DNA of 64,000 bases from Nonomuraea polychroma (GCF_004011505.1 NZ_SAUN01000001.1:7033501-7097500), one strand, 5' to 3'. Positions 35,258 to 43,946 are shown, counted from the stretch's first letter. A program made the numbers and translations. Notes: generated by a model from the letters alone, not told the origin.

Positions 35258-36442
35258 TCAGTCGCAGGCGCAGCCGTCGCAGCAACAGCCGTCCTCGCCC
35301 GAGCAGCATGAGCAACAGTTCCCGCAGTTACTGCAGTTCCCGCAGCAGTCGTAGCCGGAGCAGTCGAAGCGCTCGCAGAAGGAGCCCTCGCGGTCCTCGT
35401 CCCAAGGGGGCCGATACAGGCCGCACGTGCAGCAGGTCAGCGCGGTGCACGCCAGCGACAGCAGTCCGCCGGGGTCCCGCTTCGGCGGCCGTCCTCCCGG
35501 CGGCGCGCCGGGATCGCCGGGAGGGGCTCCGGGCACGGGTCCGGGCGAGTGGCCGGTGCCGTGCATCCCGGCGGCGGCGAAGGCTCGGGAGACGGCGCTG
35601 CCGGTCTCCCGCACGAGCAGGGCGCGGGTCAGGCCGGGGCGGGGCAGGTCCAGCCCGTCCACGGCGGCGCGCAGCTCGGCCTGCGCGGCGTCGCAGTGGC
35701 GGCGCGCCTCCTCCAGGCCGGTGCCGGTGGCGGCCAGCGGGTTGTACGCTCCGGACGCACGGTCGTCGGCCAGGTCCTCCACCGCGTCGATCAGATGTGC
35801 CAGCTTCCCGAATCCGCGACCGGCCGCCTCCAGAGCCTCCCGGTTGTGCGGCTTCCCCGTGAGCACCGCGGTGTGCGCGAACGCGGCGGCCACGGCGTCC
35901 TCGGTAGGCCCCGTCAACTCTCGTAACCCGGGCGCCGCGCTGCTCCCGGGGGGCGCCTGGGCGGGGGCGCGTTCCAGGAGGGCCTGGCGGTCGGCCGCCG
36001 CCGTCAGCGGGGTGGGGTCGAACCCCAGCGTGCCGGCCATGGCCGTGCCGGCCGAGGACCAGCGGCCCGCCAGGCGGGTGGCGCCGGCGGCCACCGGGCG
36101 GCGGGCGTACACGCCGTCCCCGTCCGCCACGTGGTCGCGCACCTTGCCGGCCGCCAGGAGCAGCGACACCGAGGCCGCCAGCCGTACCCCCTCGGACTCC
36201 ACCACGTCAGCGCTTTTGAAGCCGCGCAACGCACACGGGCCCGCCCGCCGGCGCGACGCGGACGCGGGCGACTGGGCCTCGGTGAGGACGGACACGAGCA
36301 GGCCGTCGTAGTTGGTCACCAGGCGGGACAGGTGTCCGTGCTCGTCGCGGAGCGCCAGGCAGAGCCCGCACAGGTGGCCCATCCAGTCCGCGTAGAGCCC
36401 CTTGCACATGGCGTGCCGACACGGGCGGACAATGCCGAACAT
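35258..36442 (-). CDS. DUF5685 family protein with a cysteine-rich tail
   Basis: 394 residues. The N-terminus MFGIVRPCRHAMCKGLYADW followed by HLCGLCLALRDEHGHLSR and TNYDGLLVSVLTEAQ is the DUF5685 hallmark, with conserved cysteines and histidines. The middle is helical and contains LIDAVEDLADDRASGAYNPL, reminiscent of the acidic motif of helical isoprenoid-synthase-like folds (inference). After a Pro/Gly-rich linker (about 300-325) the last 67 residues hold 19 cysteines, many in CC or CCC runs (CCGNC, CCSCC, CCCDGCAC). Such a tail could bind zinc, iron or copper, or be a substrate for modification. No signal peptide or partner gene nearby. Function unknown. Confidence 0.78.
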   Translation of the reverse strand: MFGIVRPCRHAMCKGLYADWMGHLCGLCLALRDEHGHLSRLVTNYDGLLVSVLTEAQSPASASRRRAGPCALRGFKSADVVESEGVRLAASVSLLLAAGKVRDHVADGDGVYARRPVAAGATRLAGRWSSAGTAMAGTLGFDPTPLTAAADRQALLERAPAQAPPGSSAAPGLRELTGPTEDAVAAAFAHTAVLTGKPHNREALEAAGRGFGKLAHLIDAVEDLADDRASGAYNPLAATGTGLEEARRHCDAAQAELRAAVDGLDLPRPGLTRALLVRETGSAVSRAFAAAGMHGTGHSPGPVPGAPPGDPGAPPGGRPPKRDPGGLLSLACTALTCCTCGLYRPPWDEDREGSFCERFDCSGYDCCGNCSNCGNCCSCCSGEDGCCCDGCACD

Positions 36443-36745
36443 ACGTCCCCTTATGTGCGTATTCGAGAGCCAAACGTAGCATCAGGCCGCCGGAAGATAC
36501 CGCGGCGGCGAACGGATCCCCAGGAAGGAGACGGCGCCCGCACCGGCCGGCCTGGAGCACCGCGCCACCTGTCTGACCGCCACCCGCGAGCAACCGCAGA
36601 AGCCGTTCGGAGCTCAGAACGGATGGCCAGCGGCAAGTCGTTACGTCTGTGCCCGGTCTTGACCAGCTTGGGTCATCCACAGGAGATCCCCCGCCACGGC
36701 CGTCCCTGAGGGTGCGGGGCCCATGCGGACTGGTACAAATGGGGC
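36443..36745 (+). promoter_or_regulatory. 303-base intergenic region before small membrane protein gene
   Basis: Divergent promoters for the DUF5685 gene (left) and the small membrane protein (right) must lie here. TGGTACAAAT at 36731-36740, ending six bases before the ATG at 36746, has a -10-like core (TACAAA); its nearness would imply a leaderless or very short leader transcript. No strong repeats, and no RNA gene was recognised. Confidence 0.3.
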
Positions 36746-37042
36746 ATGCGCGAACCCGTCGGGTATCCCTCGCGGCCGAACGTGCCGTCGGCCCGGCGTG
36801 TCTACAGTCGGAGGTACCGCGCATGGGCCCACGTGCTCCTGTGGACGCCGATCGCGCTCACGGTGGCCGGTGTCGTCCTCGGCCTGGGGCTGTTCGCGGC
36901 CGCTGACGCCGACCCGACGTACGGTTCGTCCGCGCTCGGCTATCTCGGGGTCGTTGTGTGGGGCGCCCTCGCGGTCCTGTCACCGGTCCTGCTCGGGTCG
37001 TTCATCGCCGGGCTGGTCATGCTGATCCGCACGCGCAACTGA
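36746..37042 (+). CDS. Small membrane protein with two transmembrane helices
   Basis: 98 residues. A basic N-terminus with several arginines (ARRVYSRRYRAWAH) is followed by two hydrophobic segments, about residues 31-52 and 66-93, the second ending in LIRTRN. This gives two membrane passes with both ends in the cytoplasm. There is no clear Shine-Dalgarno sequence before the ATG, so it may be translated from a leaderless message. I do not recognise the family. Confidence 0.55.
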   Translation: MREPVGYPSRPNVPSARRVYSRRYRAWAHVLLWTPIALTVAGVVLGLGLFAAADADPTYGSSALGYLGVVVWGALAVLSPVLLGSFIAGLVMLIRTRN

Positions 37043-37169
37043 GGTCGCGGCGGACCTGCGGTCGTCGCGCCAGGCGGGCGGGCGGCAGGCGGACGCCTTC
37101 TATCGGGATCGGCGGAGCCATGACAAAGTGGCGCACTCCACGCACGGGGTGAACTGCACGGGCTCGTCG

Positions 37170-37376
37170 CCGTCCTTCATCGTCCGCCCCCAGGGAGACC
37201 TGGGAGGAGATCTCCCAGTTGGCGCGGCTGGCATGGCCGGAGTAGGGCGGGATGAGGGCGTCGGCGCTGCCTTGTTCCTCGAGCCAGGTGAACAGGAAGT
37301 GCCGCAGCCGGTGGGGCGGCATGTTGTGGGTGAGACCGGCTTTCTCCGCATGCCGGGCGAGCAGGGCGCGGACGCC
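37170..37376 (-). pseudogene. C-terminal fragment of a tyrosine recombinase (phage-type integrase)
   Basis: The fragment reads GVRALLARHAEKAGLTHN, then PPHRLRHFLFTWLEEQG, then PYSGHASRANWEISSQVSL. The HRLRH box and the GHAS box (third catalytic position) are those of phage/transposon integrases. The catalytic tyrosine expected shortly after GHAS (usually in EIYS) is serine here (EISS), and the N-terminal two thirds are missing, so it is a dead remnant. Its upstream side runs into the end of the GNAT gene at 37402. It marks a past insertion event near this junction. Confidence 0.6.
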
Positions 37377-37401
37377 ACACCCCGACCCCACACCGAAAGC
37401 C

Positions 37402-38271
37402 TCAGGAAGCGTTGCGGTACAGGTCCCGTCTCTCGGGCAACTGCTCGAGGCCGGCCGACTGGTAGGTGGCGACGGCGCCGACATTGGAGCTCGGCGTGCA
37501 CACGTCCACGCTGGACGAACCCAGCTCCTGAAGTGCGCGCGCCGCGGCGACCGTGATCGCTTTGCCGTAACCGTGACGGCGGTGTGCCCGGTGCACCCCC
37601 ATCGGCTCGATCAGCCCGGGCTTGCCTTCACCCGCCGACCACACCGTCACGGCCGCCACCGCCTCGCCCGGCTCATTGCGAACGACCAGGCACCGCGCGT
37701 CGACATACGGCGCACCTGCCGCCATCGCGTGCCAGCGCTCGTCGGTGAACGTCGACCCGTCGAACGACGCCCGCAGGACCGCGGCCCACTCGTGCGCCTG
37801 TTCCGGCCCGATCACCTCGACGCGAACGCCGGGATCCGGCACAGGCGCGCCGAGGTCACGCCGAAGTGGTGTCCACGGCTCGCCGCTCTCCCAGCCGTCC
37901 TTGAACAACAGGTCCTGGACCAGCGCACCCATCGGCGCCTCGACGTACGCCTTGCCCTCGAGCAGCACACCACGCTCAGGCGCCGACACGTCCTCGACCA
38001 CCTGCTTCGCCAACTCCTCGTCCCGCAACGCCTCCGGCGCGAACGCCAGCCGCAGCAACTCCGCACCATCCAGCAGCCCGGCCGCCAGAACCTCCCCAGC
38101 CCGACTCCAGGTCCGCGTAGCCTCCGCCGTCCGCTCCGCACCGAACCGCCAGAACCACCCCACATCCCCCGGATGCAATTGCACGGGCCCTCCGTCGTAC
38201 TGCCACTCCCCCAGCACCCGCACCACGTCACCGAGCCCGTCGACCCCCGGCCTGCCCATCTCGATCGCCAT
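37402..38271 (-). CDS. GNAT-family N-acetyltransferase
   Basis: 289 residues. The C-terminal half holds the acetyl-CoA-binding motif A (GVHRAHRRHGYGKAITVAAA) and motif B-like TPSSNVGAVATYQSAGLEQL, typical of GNAT enzymes. The N-terminal half (residues 1-145) is a separate alpha/beta region that I do not recognise, possibly a degenerate second acetyltransferase lobe. I chose the ATG at 38271 (MAIEMGRPGVDGL); longer frames upstream are Arg/Pro-rich and unlikely. It is a single gene on the minus strand, divergent from the SPFH operon. Substrate not evident. Confidence 0.8.
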   Translation of the reverse strand: MAIEMGRPGVDGLGDVVRVLGEWQYDGGPVQLHPGDVGWFWRFGAERTAEATRTWSRAGEVLAAGLLDGAELLRLAFAPEALRDEELAKQVVEDVSAPERGVLLEGKAYVEAPMGALVQDLLFKDGWESGEPWTPLRRDLGAPVPDPGVRVEVIGPEQAHEWAAVLRASFDGSTFTDERWHAMAAGAPYVDARCLVVRNEPGEAVAAVTVWSAGEGKPGLIEPMGVHRAHRRHGYGKAITVAAARALQELGSSSVDVCTPSSNVGAVATYQSAGLEQLPERRDLYRNAS

Positions 38272-38476
38272 CCCTCGATCACACACCACCCCACCGACCC
38301 TCCGCACCCGAATTTGCCGCCGGCATGACCAGGGCCGGCACCGCCGCGTTTGGTCCGGCCCAGTCGGCGTTGGACAACGGACCGTCCTCGCCAGCCAAGG
38401 CGCCGTCCTGGAGGAGGCACTGTTGTCGTGCCGCGCAGCGGAGGGCCCTGAGAACCGGCCTTCCACAGTCGCCGAA

Positions 38477-38492
38477 AAAGTGATATCACTTT
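38477..38492. promoter_or_regulatory. 16-bp perfect palindrome upstream of SPFH operon (operator candidate)
   Basis: AAAGTGATATCACTTT is perfectly self-complementary and lies 36 bases before the SPFH start. Its core TGATATCA (38481-38488) is followed at one helical turn (11 bases) by TGCTATCA (38492-38499), so the site looks like a tandem operator. The second gene of the operon encodes a ribbon-helix-helix-like protein, a family that commonly binds such short tandem palindromes. Autoregulation is therefore a reasonable guess. Confidence 0.55.
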
Positions 38493-38527
38493 GCTATCAA
38501 GATGAAGCCACGGAGAAGGGACGGACG

Positions 38528-39478
38528 ATGGCCAACACATCGGGCGGGGCCGCACTTGAGGCCGCCGTCGTGGACATGCCCGCACCGCGCACGAGCGAGC
38601 ACCCGGTGCGGGCGGCCAACGGGTTCGTGATGCTGGGGGTGGCGACGGCGCTGGACCTGGCCGGGATCGCGCTGCTCGTCGTGGGAATCGTCATGCTCGC
38701 CTCGGGGGCCGGGCAGGGCGGCATGTGGGTGGTCATCGTGAGCAGCCTGATGATCCTGCTCGGGTTCTTCACGTACTTCGGCCTCACCGCGGTGGCGCCG
38801 GGCGAGGCCAGGGTGGTGCAGCTGCTCGGCCGGTACGTCGGCACCCTGCGCACCCCCGGCTTCCAGTGGGTCAACCCGATCACGGTGCGCCGGCGGGTGT
38901 CCACAAGGATCCGCAACCACGAGACGGACGTGACGAAGGTCAACGACGCGGACGGCAACCCGATCCAGATCGCGACCGTGGTGGTCTGGCAGGTGGAGGA
39001 CACTGCGCAGGCGGTCTTCGAGGTGGACGACTTCGTGGAGTTCGTGGCCATCCAGGCGGAGACGGCCGTGCGGCACATCGCGGGCAGCTATCCGTACGAC
39101 GCGCACGGCGAGCCCAGGCTGTCCCTGCGGGACAACGCCGACGAGATCAACGAGCGGCTGTCCACGGAGCTTGCGGCCAGGGTGTCGTCCGCCGGGGTGA
39201 AGGTCATCGAGTCCCGCATCATCCACCTGGCGTACGCGCCCGAGATCGCCCACGCCATGCTGCGCCGCCAGCAGGCGGGCGCAGTGGTGGCGGCCCGGCA
39301 GCGGATCGTCGACGGGGCGGTCGGCATGGTGGAGATGGCCCTGGCCAAGCTCGCCGAGCACAACGTGGTCGAGCTGGACGAGGAGCGCAAGGCGGCCATG
39401 GTGAGCAACCTGCTCGTGGTGCTGGTCGGTGACCGCGACACCCAGCCCGTGGTCAACACGGGCACGCTCTACCAGTAA
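38528..39478 (+). CDS. SPFH/band-7 domain membrane protein
   Basis: 316 residues. Two hydrophobic segments (about 30-55 and 60-85) precede a SPFH domain (GLTAVAPGEARVVQLLGRYV, then DADGNPIQIATVVVWQVEDT, then RHIAGSYPYDAHGEPRLSL). The C-terminal part is helical and oligomer-forming (HAMLRRQQAGAVVAARQRIV). SPFH proteins assemble membrane scaffolds or microdomains. The ATG at 38528 is preceded by GGAG; longer upstream frames are artefacts. It is followed 5 bases later by the ribbon-helix-helix gene, indicating one operon. Confidence 0.9.
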   Translation: MANTSGGAALEAAVVDMPAPRTSEHPVRAANGFVMLGVATALDLAGIALLVVGIVMLASGAGQGGMWVVIVSSLMILLGFFTYFGLTAVAPGEARVVQLLGRYVGTLRTPGFQWVNPITVRRRVSTRIRNHETDVTKVNDADGNPIQIATVVVWQVEDTAQAVFEVDDFVEFVAIQAETAVRHIAGSYPYDAHGEPRLSLRDNADEINERLSTELAARVSSAGVKVIESRIIHLAYAPEIAHAMLRRQQAGAVVAARQRIVDGAVGMVEMALAKLAEHNVVELDEERKAAMVSNLLVVLVGDRDTQPVVNTGTLYQ

Positions 39479-39483
39479 TCACC

Positions 39484-39741
39484 GTGGAGCGGAAGAAGAT
39501 CCTGCTGCGGCTTGACCCGGTGGTTCACGACGCGCTGGCCAGGTGGGCGTCCGACGAGCTGCGCAGCACGAACTCCCAGATCGAGTTCCTGCTGCGCAGG
39601 GCCCTCTCCGAGGCCGGACGCCTGCCCGACGGGGTAGGGCGGATGCGCCCGCGCGGACGGCCGAGGAAGACGCCAGAGGACGACACAGATCAGGAAGAAG
39701 AAGGGGAGCGGGCGGATGGAGACGCAAGTGAAGCAGAGTGA
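39484..39741 (+). CDS. Ribbon-helix-helix (Arc-like) small protein
   Basis: 85 residues. The first 40 residues match an Arc/MetJ-type fold: a short strand (KKILLRLD) followed by two helices (HDALARWASDELRS and SQIEFLLRRALSEAG). The tail is charged, with an RPRGRPRK basic cluster and a run of acidic residues. The GTG at 39484 lies 5 bases after the SPFH stop. The gene overlaps the GPP34 gene by 26 bases. Such proteins bind DNA as dimers; the palindrome at 38477-38492 is a candidate target. It could equally be a non-regulatory partner, so the role is inferred. Confidence 0.75.
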   Translation: MERKKILLRLDPVVHDALARWASDELRSTNSQIEFLLRRALSEAGRLPDGVGRMRPRGRPRKTPEDDTDQEEEGERADGDASEAE

Positions 39742-40366
39742 GTCACTGACCCGATCGGCTTTCCTGCTGGCCTTCGACCTGCGGAAGGGGAAGCTGACCC
39801 AGCAGGGCGAGCTGGGCTACCTGCTGCGCGCGGCCACCCTCGCCGAGCTGCTGCTGGCGGGCAACCTGGCGGACGAGTCGGGCAAGGCGCGAGCTCTCAC
39901 CGCCCCGGCCGCCGAGCCGGATTCCCTGCGGGCCGTGGTCTGGGAGCAGATCTCGAACTCGCCGCCCCGCTCGTGGCGGCGGTGGGTGCAGAAGGACAGC
40001 GGAAAGGCGGTCCGCGTGGTACGCGACGAGCTGGCGGCCGCCCGGGTGATCCGTGTGGAGCGGCGCCGGATCCTGCTGTTCCCGGTCGAGCGGATCACGC
40101 TGCGCAAGGCGTACTTGTCACGCAGACTGGCCGAGCGCGTCGGCCGGGCCATCCGCGGCGGCCAGCCGGTCGGGCACCTGGACGAGGACGTCCGCGTCCT
40201 GGCGGCGCTGGCCACGGCGTACCGGCTCAAGACGGTGGTTCCCTCCTGGCGGGAGACGCGTCTGCGCCGGGACCGGATCCAGCAGCTGTCCGCGCCCGTC
40301 GAGCCGATCGCGACCGCATTGCGCAAGAGCGTCGAGGCGGCCAGGTCGTCGTACGGAGCCGGCTGA
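39716..40366 (+). CDS. GPP34 (GOLPH3-like) family protein
   Basis: 216 residues. The N-terminal pattern AFLLAFDLRKGKLTQQGELG, then YLLRAATLAELLLAGNL, is typical of the GPP34/GOLPH3 fold, known in eukaryotes for binding phosphatidylinositol-4-phosphate at Golgi membranes and abundant but uncharacterised in actinobacteria. Several basic patches (PRSWRRWVQK, RVERRRILLF) could contact membrane lipids. GGGGAG precedes the ATG at 39716; the start overlaps the preceding gene by 26 bases. With the SPFH gene it suggests a membrane-organising operon. Confidence 0.85.
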   Translation: METQVKQSESLTRSAFLLAFDLRKGKLTQQGELGYLLRAATLAELLLAGNLADESGKARALTAPAAEPDSLRAVVWEQISNSPPRSWRRWVQKDSGKAVRVVRDELAAARVIRVERRRILLFPVERITLRKAYLSRRLAERVGRAIRGGQPVGHLDEDVRVLAALATAYRLKTVVPSWRETRLRRDRIQQLSAPVEPIATALRKSVEAARSSYGAG

Positions 40367-40532
40367 CACGACGAATCACGGCGGCTCCCACCACCGGCTC
40401 TCGGAGGAGATCACTTGACCACGCCATTCGAAGCACCGGCCCGGCCCCGCGCCATCGAGCACCTGATTTCCGCGACTGGCAGGGCGAACGGCTCGGAAGC
40501 CACGATTGACCCATGATGAAGGAGAGGACCTG

Positions 40533-41429
40533 ATGCTCGAGATCAGCGAGTTACGCAAGCGCTTCGCGGGCGGCCCCGACGCCCCCGGCGGCAAGGTCGC
40601 CCTGGATGGGATCAGCTTCGCCGTGCGGCCGGGGGAGATGTTCGGGTTCGTCGGCGCGAACGGCGCCGGCAAGACGACGACGATGCGCATCGTCATGGGC
40701 GTGCTGCAGGCCGACTCCGGCACGGTGAGCTGGCAGGGCAAGCCGCTCGACTACGACGTGCGGCGGCGCTTCGGCTACATGCCGGAAGAGCGCGGTCTTT
40801 ACCAGAAGATGCGGGTCGCCGAGCAGATCGAGTACTTCGGTCGCCTGCACGGGATGAGCGCGACGGCCGCCAAGAAGGCCACCGGCGACCTGCTGGAGCG
40901 GCTCGGGGTGGCCGAGCGCAGGAACGACCCGGTGCAGGCGCTCTCGCTGGGCAACCAGCAGCGGGTGCAGCTTGCGGTGGCGCTGGTGCACGATCCCGAG
41001 GTGCTGGTGCTGGACGAGCCGTTCTCCGGGCTCGACCCGATCGCGGTGGACGCGCTGGCCGCGGCGTTGCAGGAGCGGTGCAGGGGCGGGGTGCCGGTGA
41101 TCTTCTCCAGCCACCAGCTGGAGCTGGTCGAGCGGTTGTGCGACTCGGTCGGCATCGTCTCCGCCGGCCGGATGGTGGCCGCGGGCACGGTGGGCGACCT
41201 CCGGGCGGAGGAGGGCACCATCCTGCGGGTCGTCGTCCGCGATCCCGCTCCCGGCTGGGCGGACGGCCTGCCGGGCACGGTCACCGTGAACGGCGACCGG
41301 CACGTCCTGCGTACGGCGGACGGCGACGACCAGGAGATCCTGCGCCGCGCCATGAAGGCCGGGCACGTCGAGCACTTCGGCATCGAGCAGCCGACTCTCA
41401 CCGAGATCTTCAAGGAGGCCGTCGCGTGA
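40533..41429 (+). CDS. ABC-2 exporter, ATP-binding subunit (NatA-like)
   Basis: 298 residues. Walker A GANGAGKTTT, signature as LSLGNQQRVQLA (one residue variant from LSGGQ), Walker B VLVLDEPFSGLDP and switch histidine SSHQ are all present, followed by the C-terminal extension common in NatA/DrrA-type drug or ion exporters. I take ATG 40533, with GGAG upstream; a TTG nine codons earlier is possible. The stop overlaps the permease start (GTGA). Together they form an ABC-2 exporter; substrate unknown. The 166 bases separating it from the GPP34 gene show no clear promoter or terminator. Confidence 0.9.
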   Translation: MLEISELRKRFAGGPDAPGGKVALDGISFAVRPGEMFGFVGANGAGKTTTMRIVMGVLQADSGTVSWQGKPLDYDVRRRFGYMPEERGLYQKMRVAEQIEYFGRLHGMSATAAKKATGDLLERLGVAERRNDPVQALSLGNQQRVQLAVALVHDPEVLVLDEPFSGLDPIAVDALAAALQERCRGGVPVIFSSHQLELVERLCDSVGIVSAGRMVAAGTVGDLRAEEGTILRVVVRDPAPGWADGLPGTVTVNGDRHVLRTADGDDQEILRRAMKAGHVEHFGIEQPTLTEIFKEAVA

Positions 41430-42535
41430 ACGGATTGATGCTGGTCGCCCGCCGCGAGATCGTGACGCAGATCCGCACGAAGGCGTTCGTCATCGGCCTC
41501 ATCATCACGGCCGTGCTGGTGGCGGCGGTGTCCTTCGCGCCGAAGGTGCTGGACAGCCCCGACTCCTACACTCTCGGCACCGTCAACTCCCAGCAGTTGC
41601 CGCTGCAGGCGGCCGCACCGGAGGCGACGTTCGAGTGGCGATCGTTCCCCGACGAGACGGCGGCCACGCAGGCCGTGCTCGACGGCGACGTGGACGCGGT
41701 GCTGGTCAACGGCACGAAGGTGCTCACGGACGGCGATATCAACGACGAGCTCGGGGTGCTCCTGCAGAGCGTCAACCGGGAGGTCAGGCTCGGCGCGGTC
41801 GGCGTGTCCATCCCGCCGCTGCAGACGGAGTCCGTGCGCGCCGACGCCCGCTACGACTCCGCGCGTACCGGGATCGCGGTGGTGCTCGTGGTCGTGCTCT
41901 TCATGCTGGTCATCAGCCAGATCTCGATGGTGGCCATGGGCGTGGTGGAGGAGAAGGGCAGCAGGATCGTGGAGATCCTGCTCTCCACGCTGCGGCCGTG
42001 GCAACTGCTCGGCGGCAAGATCCTCGGGCTGGGCGTGCTCGGCCTGATCAACCTGGTCACGATCCTGGCCGTCGGCCTCGGCGCGGCCGTGGCCTCCGGG
42101 ACCGCCTCCGAATTCCCGCCCGGCATGCCGGGGCTGGTGGCCGGAGTGCTGGTCTGGTTCGTCCTCGGGTACGCCTTCTTCGCCACCCTGTCGGCCGCGT
42201 TCGCCTCGCTGGTCTCGCGCCAGGAGGAGGTGAACACCGTGCTGACGCCGCTGATCATGACCGTCATGGTCACGTACTTTGTGGCCTTCTACGCCACCAA
42301 CGAGCCCACCGGCACGCTGGCGACGGTGGTGTCGTACGTGCCGCCGTTCTCGGCGATGGTCATGCCGGTGCGGATGGCCGCCACCGAGGTGCCGCTGTGG
42401 CAGGTGGGGGCCTCCATGGCCGGAATGATCGTGGCGGTGCTCGCGGCGCTGGCCTTCGGCGCCAAGGTGTACCAGCGGGCGGTGCTGCGGACGGGCGCCC
42501 GGGTCAAGCTCGGCGACGTGGTGCGCGTGCGATAA
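41426..42535 (+). CDS. ABC-2 exporter permease (NatB-like)
   Basis: 369 residues. One N-terminal membrane helix (TKAFVIGLIITAVLVAAVSF), a large extracytoplasmic loop (about residues 45-145), then five or six helices. The segment VVEEKGSRIVEILLSTLRPW before helix 3 is characteristic of NatB/YhaP-type permeases. The GTG at 41426 overlaps the ATPase stop and has GGAGG upstream; an ATG at 41438 is an alternative. Works with the product of 40533-41429 as an exporter of an unidentified compound. Confidence 0.88.
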   Translation: MNGLMLVARREIVTQIRTKAFVIGLIITAVLVAAVSFAPKVLDSPDSYTLGTVNSQQLPLQAAAPEATFEWRSFPDETAATQAVLDGDVDAVLVNGTKVLTDGDINDELGVLLQSVNREVRLGAVGVSIPPLQTESVRADARYDSARTGIAVVLVVVLFMLVISQISMVAMGVVEEKGSRIVEILLSTLRPWQLLGGKILGLGVLGLINLVTILAVGLGAAVASGTASEFPPGMPGLVAGVLVWFVLGYAFFATLSAAFASLVSRQEEVNTVLTPLIMTVMVTYFVAFYATNEPTGTLATVVSYVPPFSAMVMPVRMAATEVPLWQVGASMAGMIVAVLAALAFGAKVYQRAVLRTGARVKLGDVVRVR

Positions 42536-42711
42536 GGGACGATCTCAAGCGGGCGCGGCGCCTCACCTGGAAGACGCTGATCCCCGGCTTCGCGTGCTAG
42601 AAGTAGCAACAGGGAAGCACTTCGGAATAGAAAAAAAAGTAGCAACCCACGCCTGGTCCTATAACGTGGCCAAACAGCGTCTCGCCAAGAACCGGGGAAT
42701 TCGAACAGATC

Positions 42712-43267
42712 GACCTCGACGAGGGTGGTGTCGATCGGCACCCAGATGCTGCCCTGCTTCGTCCGCACCGGGCCCGTTGTGACCTCGGTCTTGAACGTCT
42801 TCCCGTCAGGCTGGGCGTAGGTGATGCTGGTCGCGGTCGTCTCGTCGGCAACCTCGATGGCTTTGCCCTGCTTGACCGCCGCTTGAGAGGCAGCGGCCCG
42901 CGCCGGCATGTTGGAGATCGCGTTCCCGTCCTTCCCAGCACCATGCCGCAGTGCCGTTCAGACTCGCGTGGTGGTCATTGCCTGACGAGTCGGCAGCCGT
43001 GCGGCCGTTCCCCTCGTCGAACGTCCACTGGCCCGAAGCCTGCTTCAGCGTGGTGAAGGACCAGCTATAGGGCTTCATCACGTTTTCCCACGAGTCGATC
43101 GCTTCCGACACGTCAACGGTGTATTTCGTGCCGGGGCGAAGCGACTGTTTGGGAGTAAAGGTTGCCACCTTTTCGGTGCTGTCGATGGCGGTGGAACCCT
43201 GAATGTCGGCGCCGTCGGCGCTCTTCACCGAGATCTTCGGTCCGGCGATCTGCTCACTGAACGTCAC
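42712..43267 (-). pseudogene. Remnant of a large secreted Big_5/LamG-domain protein
   Basis: From 43267 downwards the minus strand encodes a bacterial Ig-like domain (FSEQIAGPKISVKSADGADI, then RPGTKYTVDVSEAIDSWENV, then PYSWSFTT) and the start of a LamG/concanavalin-like module (WTFDEGNGRTAADSSGNDHH). The frame then shifts, continuing as AGKDGNAIS and fusing to MPARAAASQAAVKQGKAIEV and SIWVPIDTTLV, a stretch known from the N-terminal part of wall-associated Rhs/LamG proteins. There is no start, and the order of pieces is not that of an intact protein, so this is a rearranged and frameshifted relic. The flanking 42536-42711 is unusually AT-rich and has no gene. Confidence 0.55.
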
Positions 43268-43442
43268 CTGGAGTCGTCCAGCGCACGTTGCCCGGCGTCG
43301 TGAACTCGCCGCAACTCGTACAGCTGCGCCAACGCACCCTCGGCAAGATCACGTCCGCCGGCCTCATCCGCGGCATCCGGGCGTGACTTTTGACGAGGCG
43401 GATTCCGGCATCGACCAGCACGGCGTCGAAGGACGCCGGCAG

Positions 43443-43946
43443 TCATGGACCGCCTTGTCGGGCGGAACCTCGTGCGGCCTGACGGGCGGCGCGCTTGATC
43501 ACGTCCTCTGCCTGTGCGCATGATTCCCAGCCACGGGTGTCGGTGCTTTTGCCCGGCTCGAGGTCCATGTAGACGTCGAAGAAGTGACTGATCTCACCGA
43601 GTACGTGGACATCCACGTCCAGCAGATCCTGGATGTGGGCGTAGCGGCTATCGTTGGCAGGCACGCAGAGAATCTTCGCGTCGGGTCCGTGCTCGTCATG
43701 CATCCAGAACACCGCCACCGGACGCACTCTGATCACGCATCCGGGAAAGGTCGGCACCTCGCCCAGCACCAGCGCATCCAGCGGATCGTCGTCCTCGGCC
43801 AGTGTCCCGGGCACGAACCCGTAGTCGTAGGGATAGGCGGTGGCGGTGAACAGCAGCCGGTCGAGCTTGATCCGCCGTTTGGCCTGGTCCATCTCGTACT
43901 TGTTGCGCGATCCCCGCGGTGTCTCCACGATCACGTCGAAGCGCAT
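43443..43946 (-). CDS. ppa: Inorganic pyrophosphatase, family I
   Basis: 167 residues. The soluble family I signature DDDPLDALVL sits in TAYPYDYGFVPGTLAEDDDP; the lysine and glutamate of NKYEMD and the later DVHVLGEISHFFDVYMDLEP are also as expected. The enzyme hydrolyses pyrophosphate with Mg2+, pulling biosynthetic reactions forward in the cytoplasm. GGGAGG five bases upstream fixes ATG 43946; an in-frame start 18 codons earlier is less likely. It is an intact gene amid degraded sequence; the surroundings hint that it may be a second copy brought in by rearrangement. Confidence 0.9.
   Translation of the reverse strand: MRFDVIVETPRGSRNKYEMDQAKRRIKLDRLLFTATAYPYDYGFVPGTLAEDDDPLDALVLGEVPTFPGCVIRVRPVAVFWMHDEHGPDAKILCVPANDSRYAHIQDLLDVDVHVLGEISHFFDVYMDLEPGKSTDTRGWESCAQAEDVIKRAARQAARGSARQGGP

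Noticed and set aside
42601..42646. Direct repeat AAGTAGCAAC at 42601 and 42637 beside an A-run
   Set aside because: Too short and with only two copies; no adjacent mobile element ends could be matched.
43269..43385. Plus-strand frame reading VVQRTLPGVVNSPQLVQLRQ and on to GLIRGIRA
   Set aside because: It looks protein-like but is short, has no start and matches no family I know; it may be another remnant in the decay zone.
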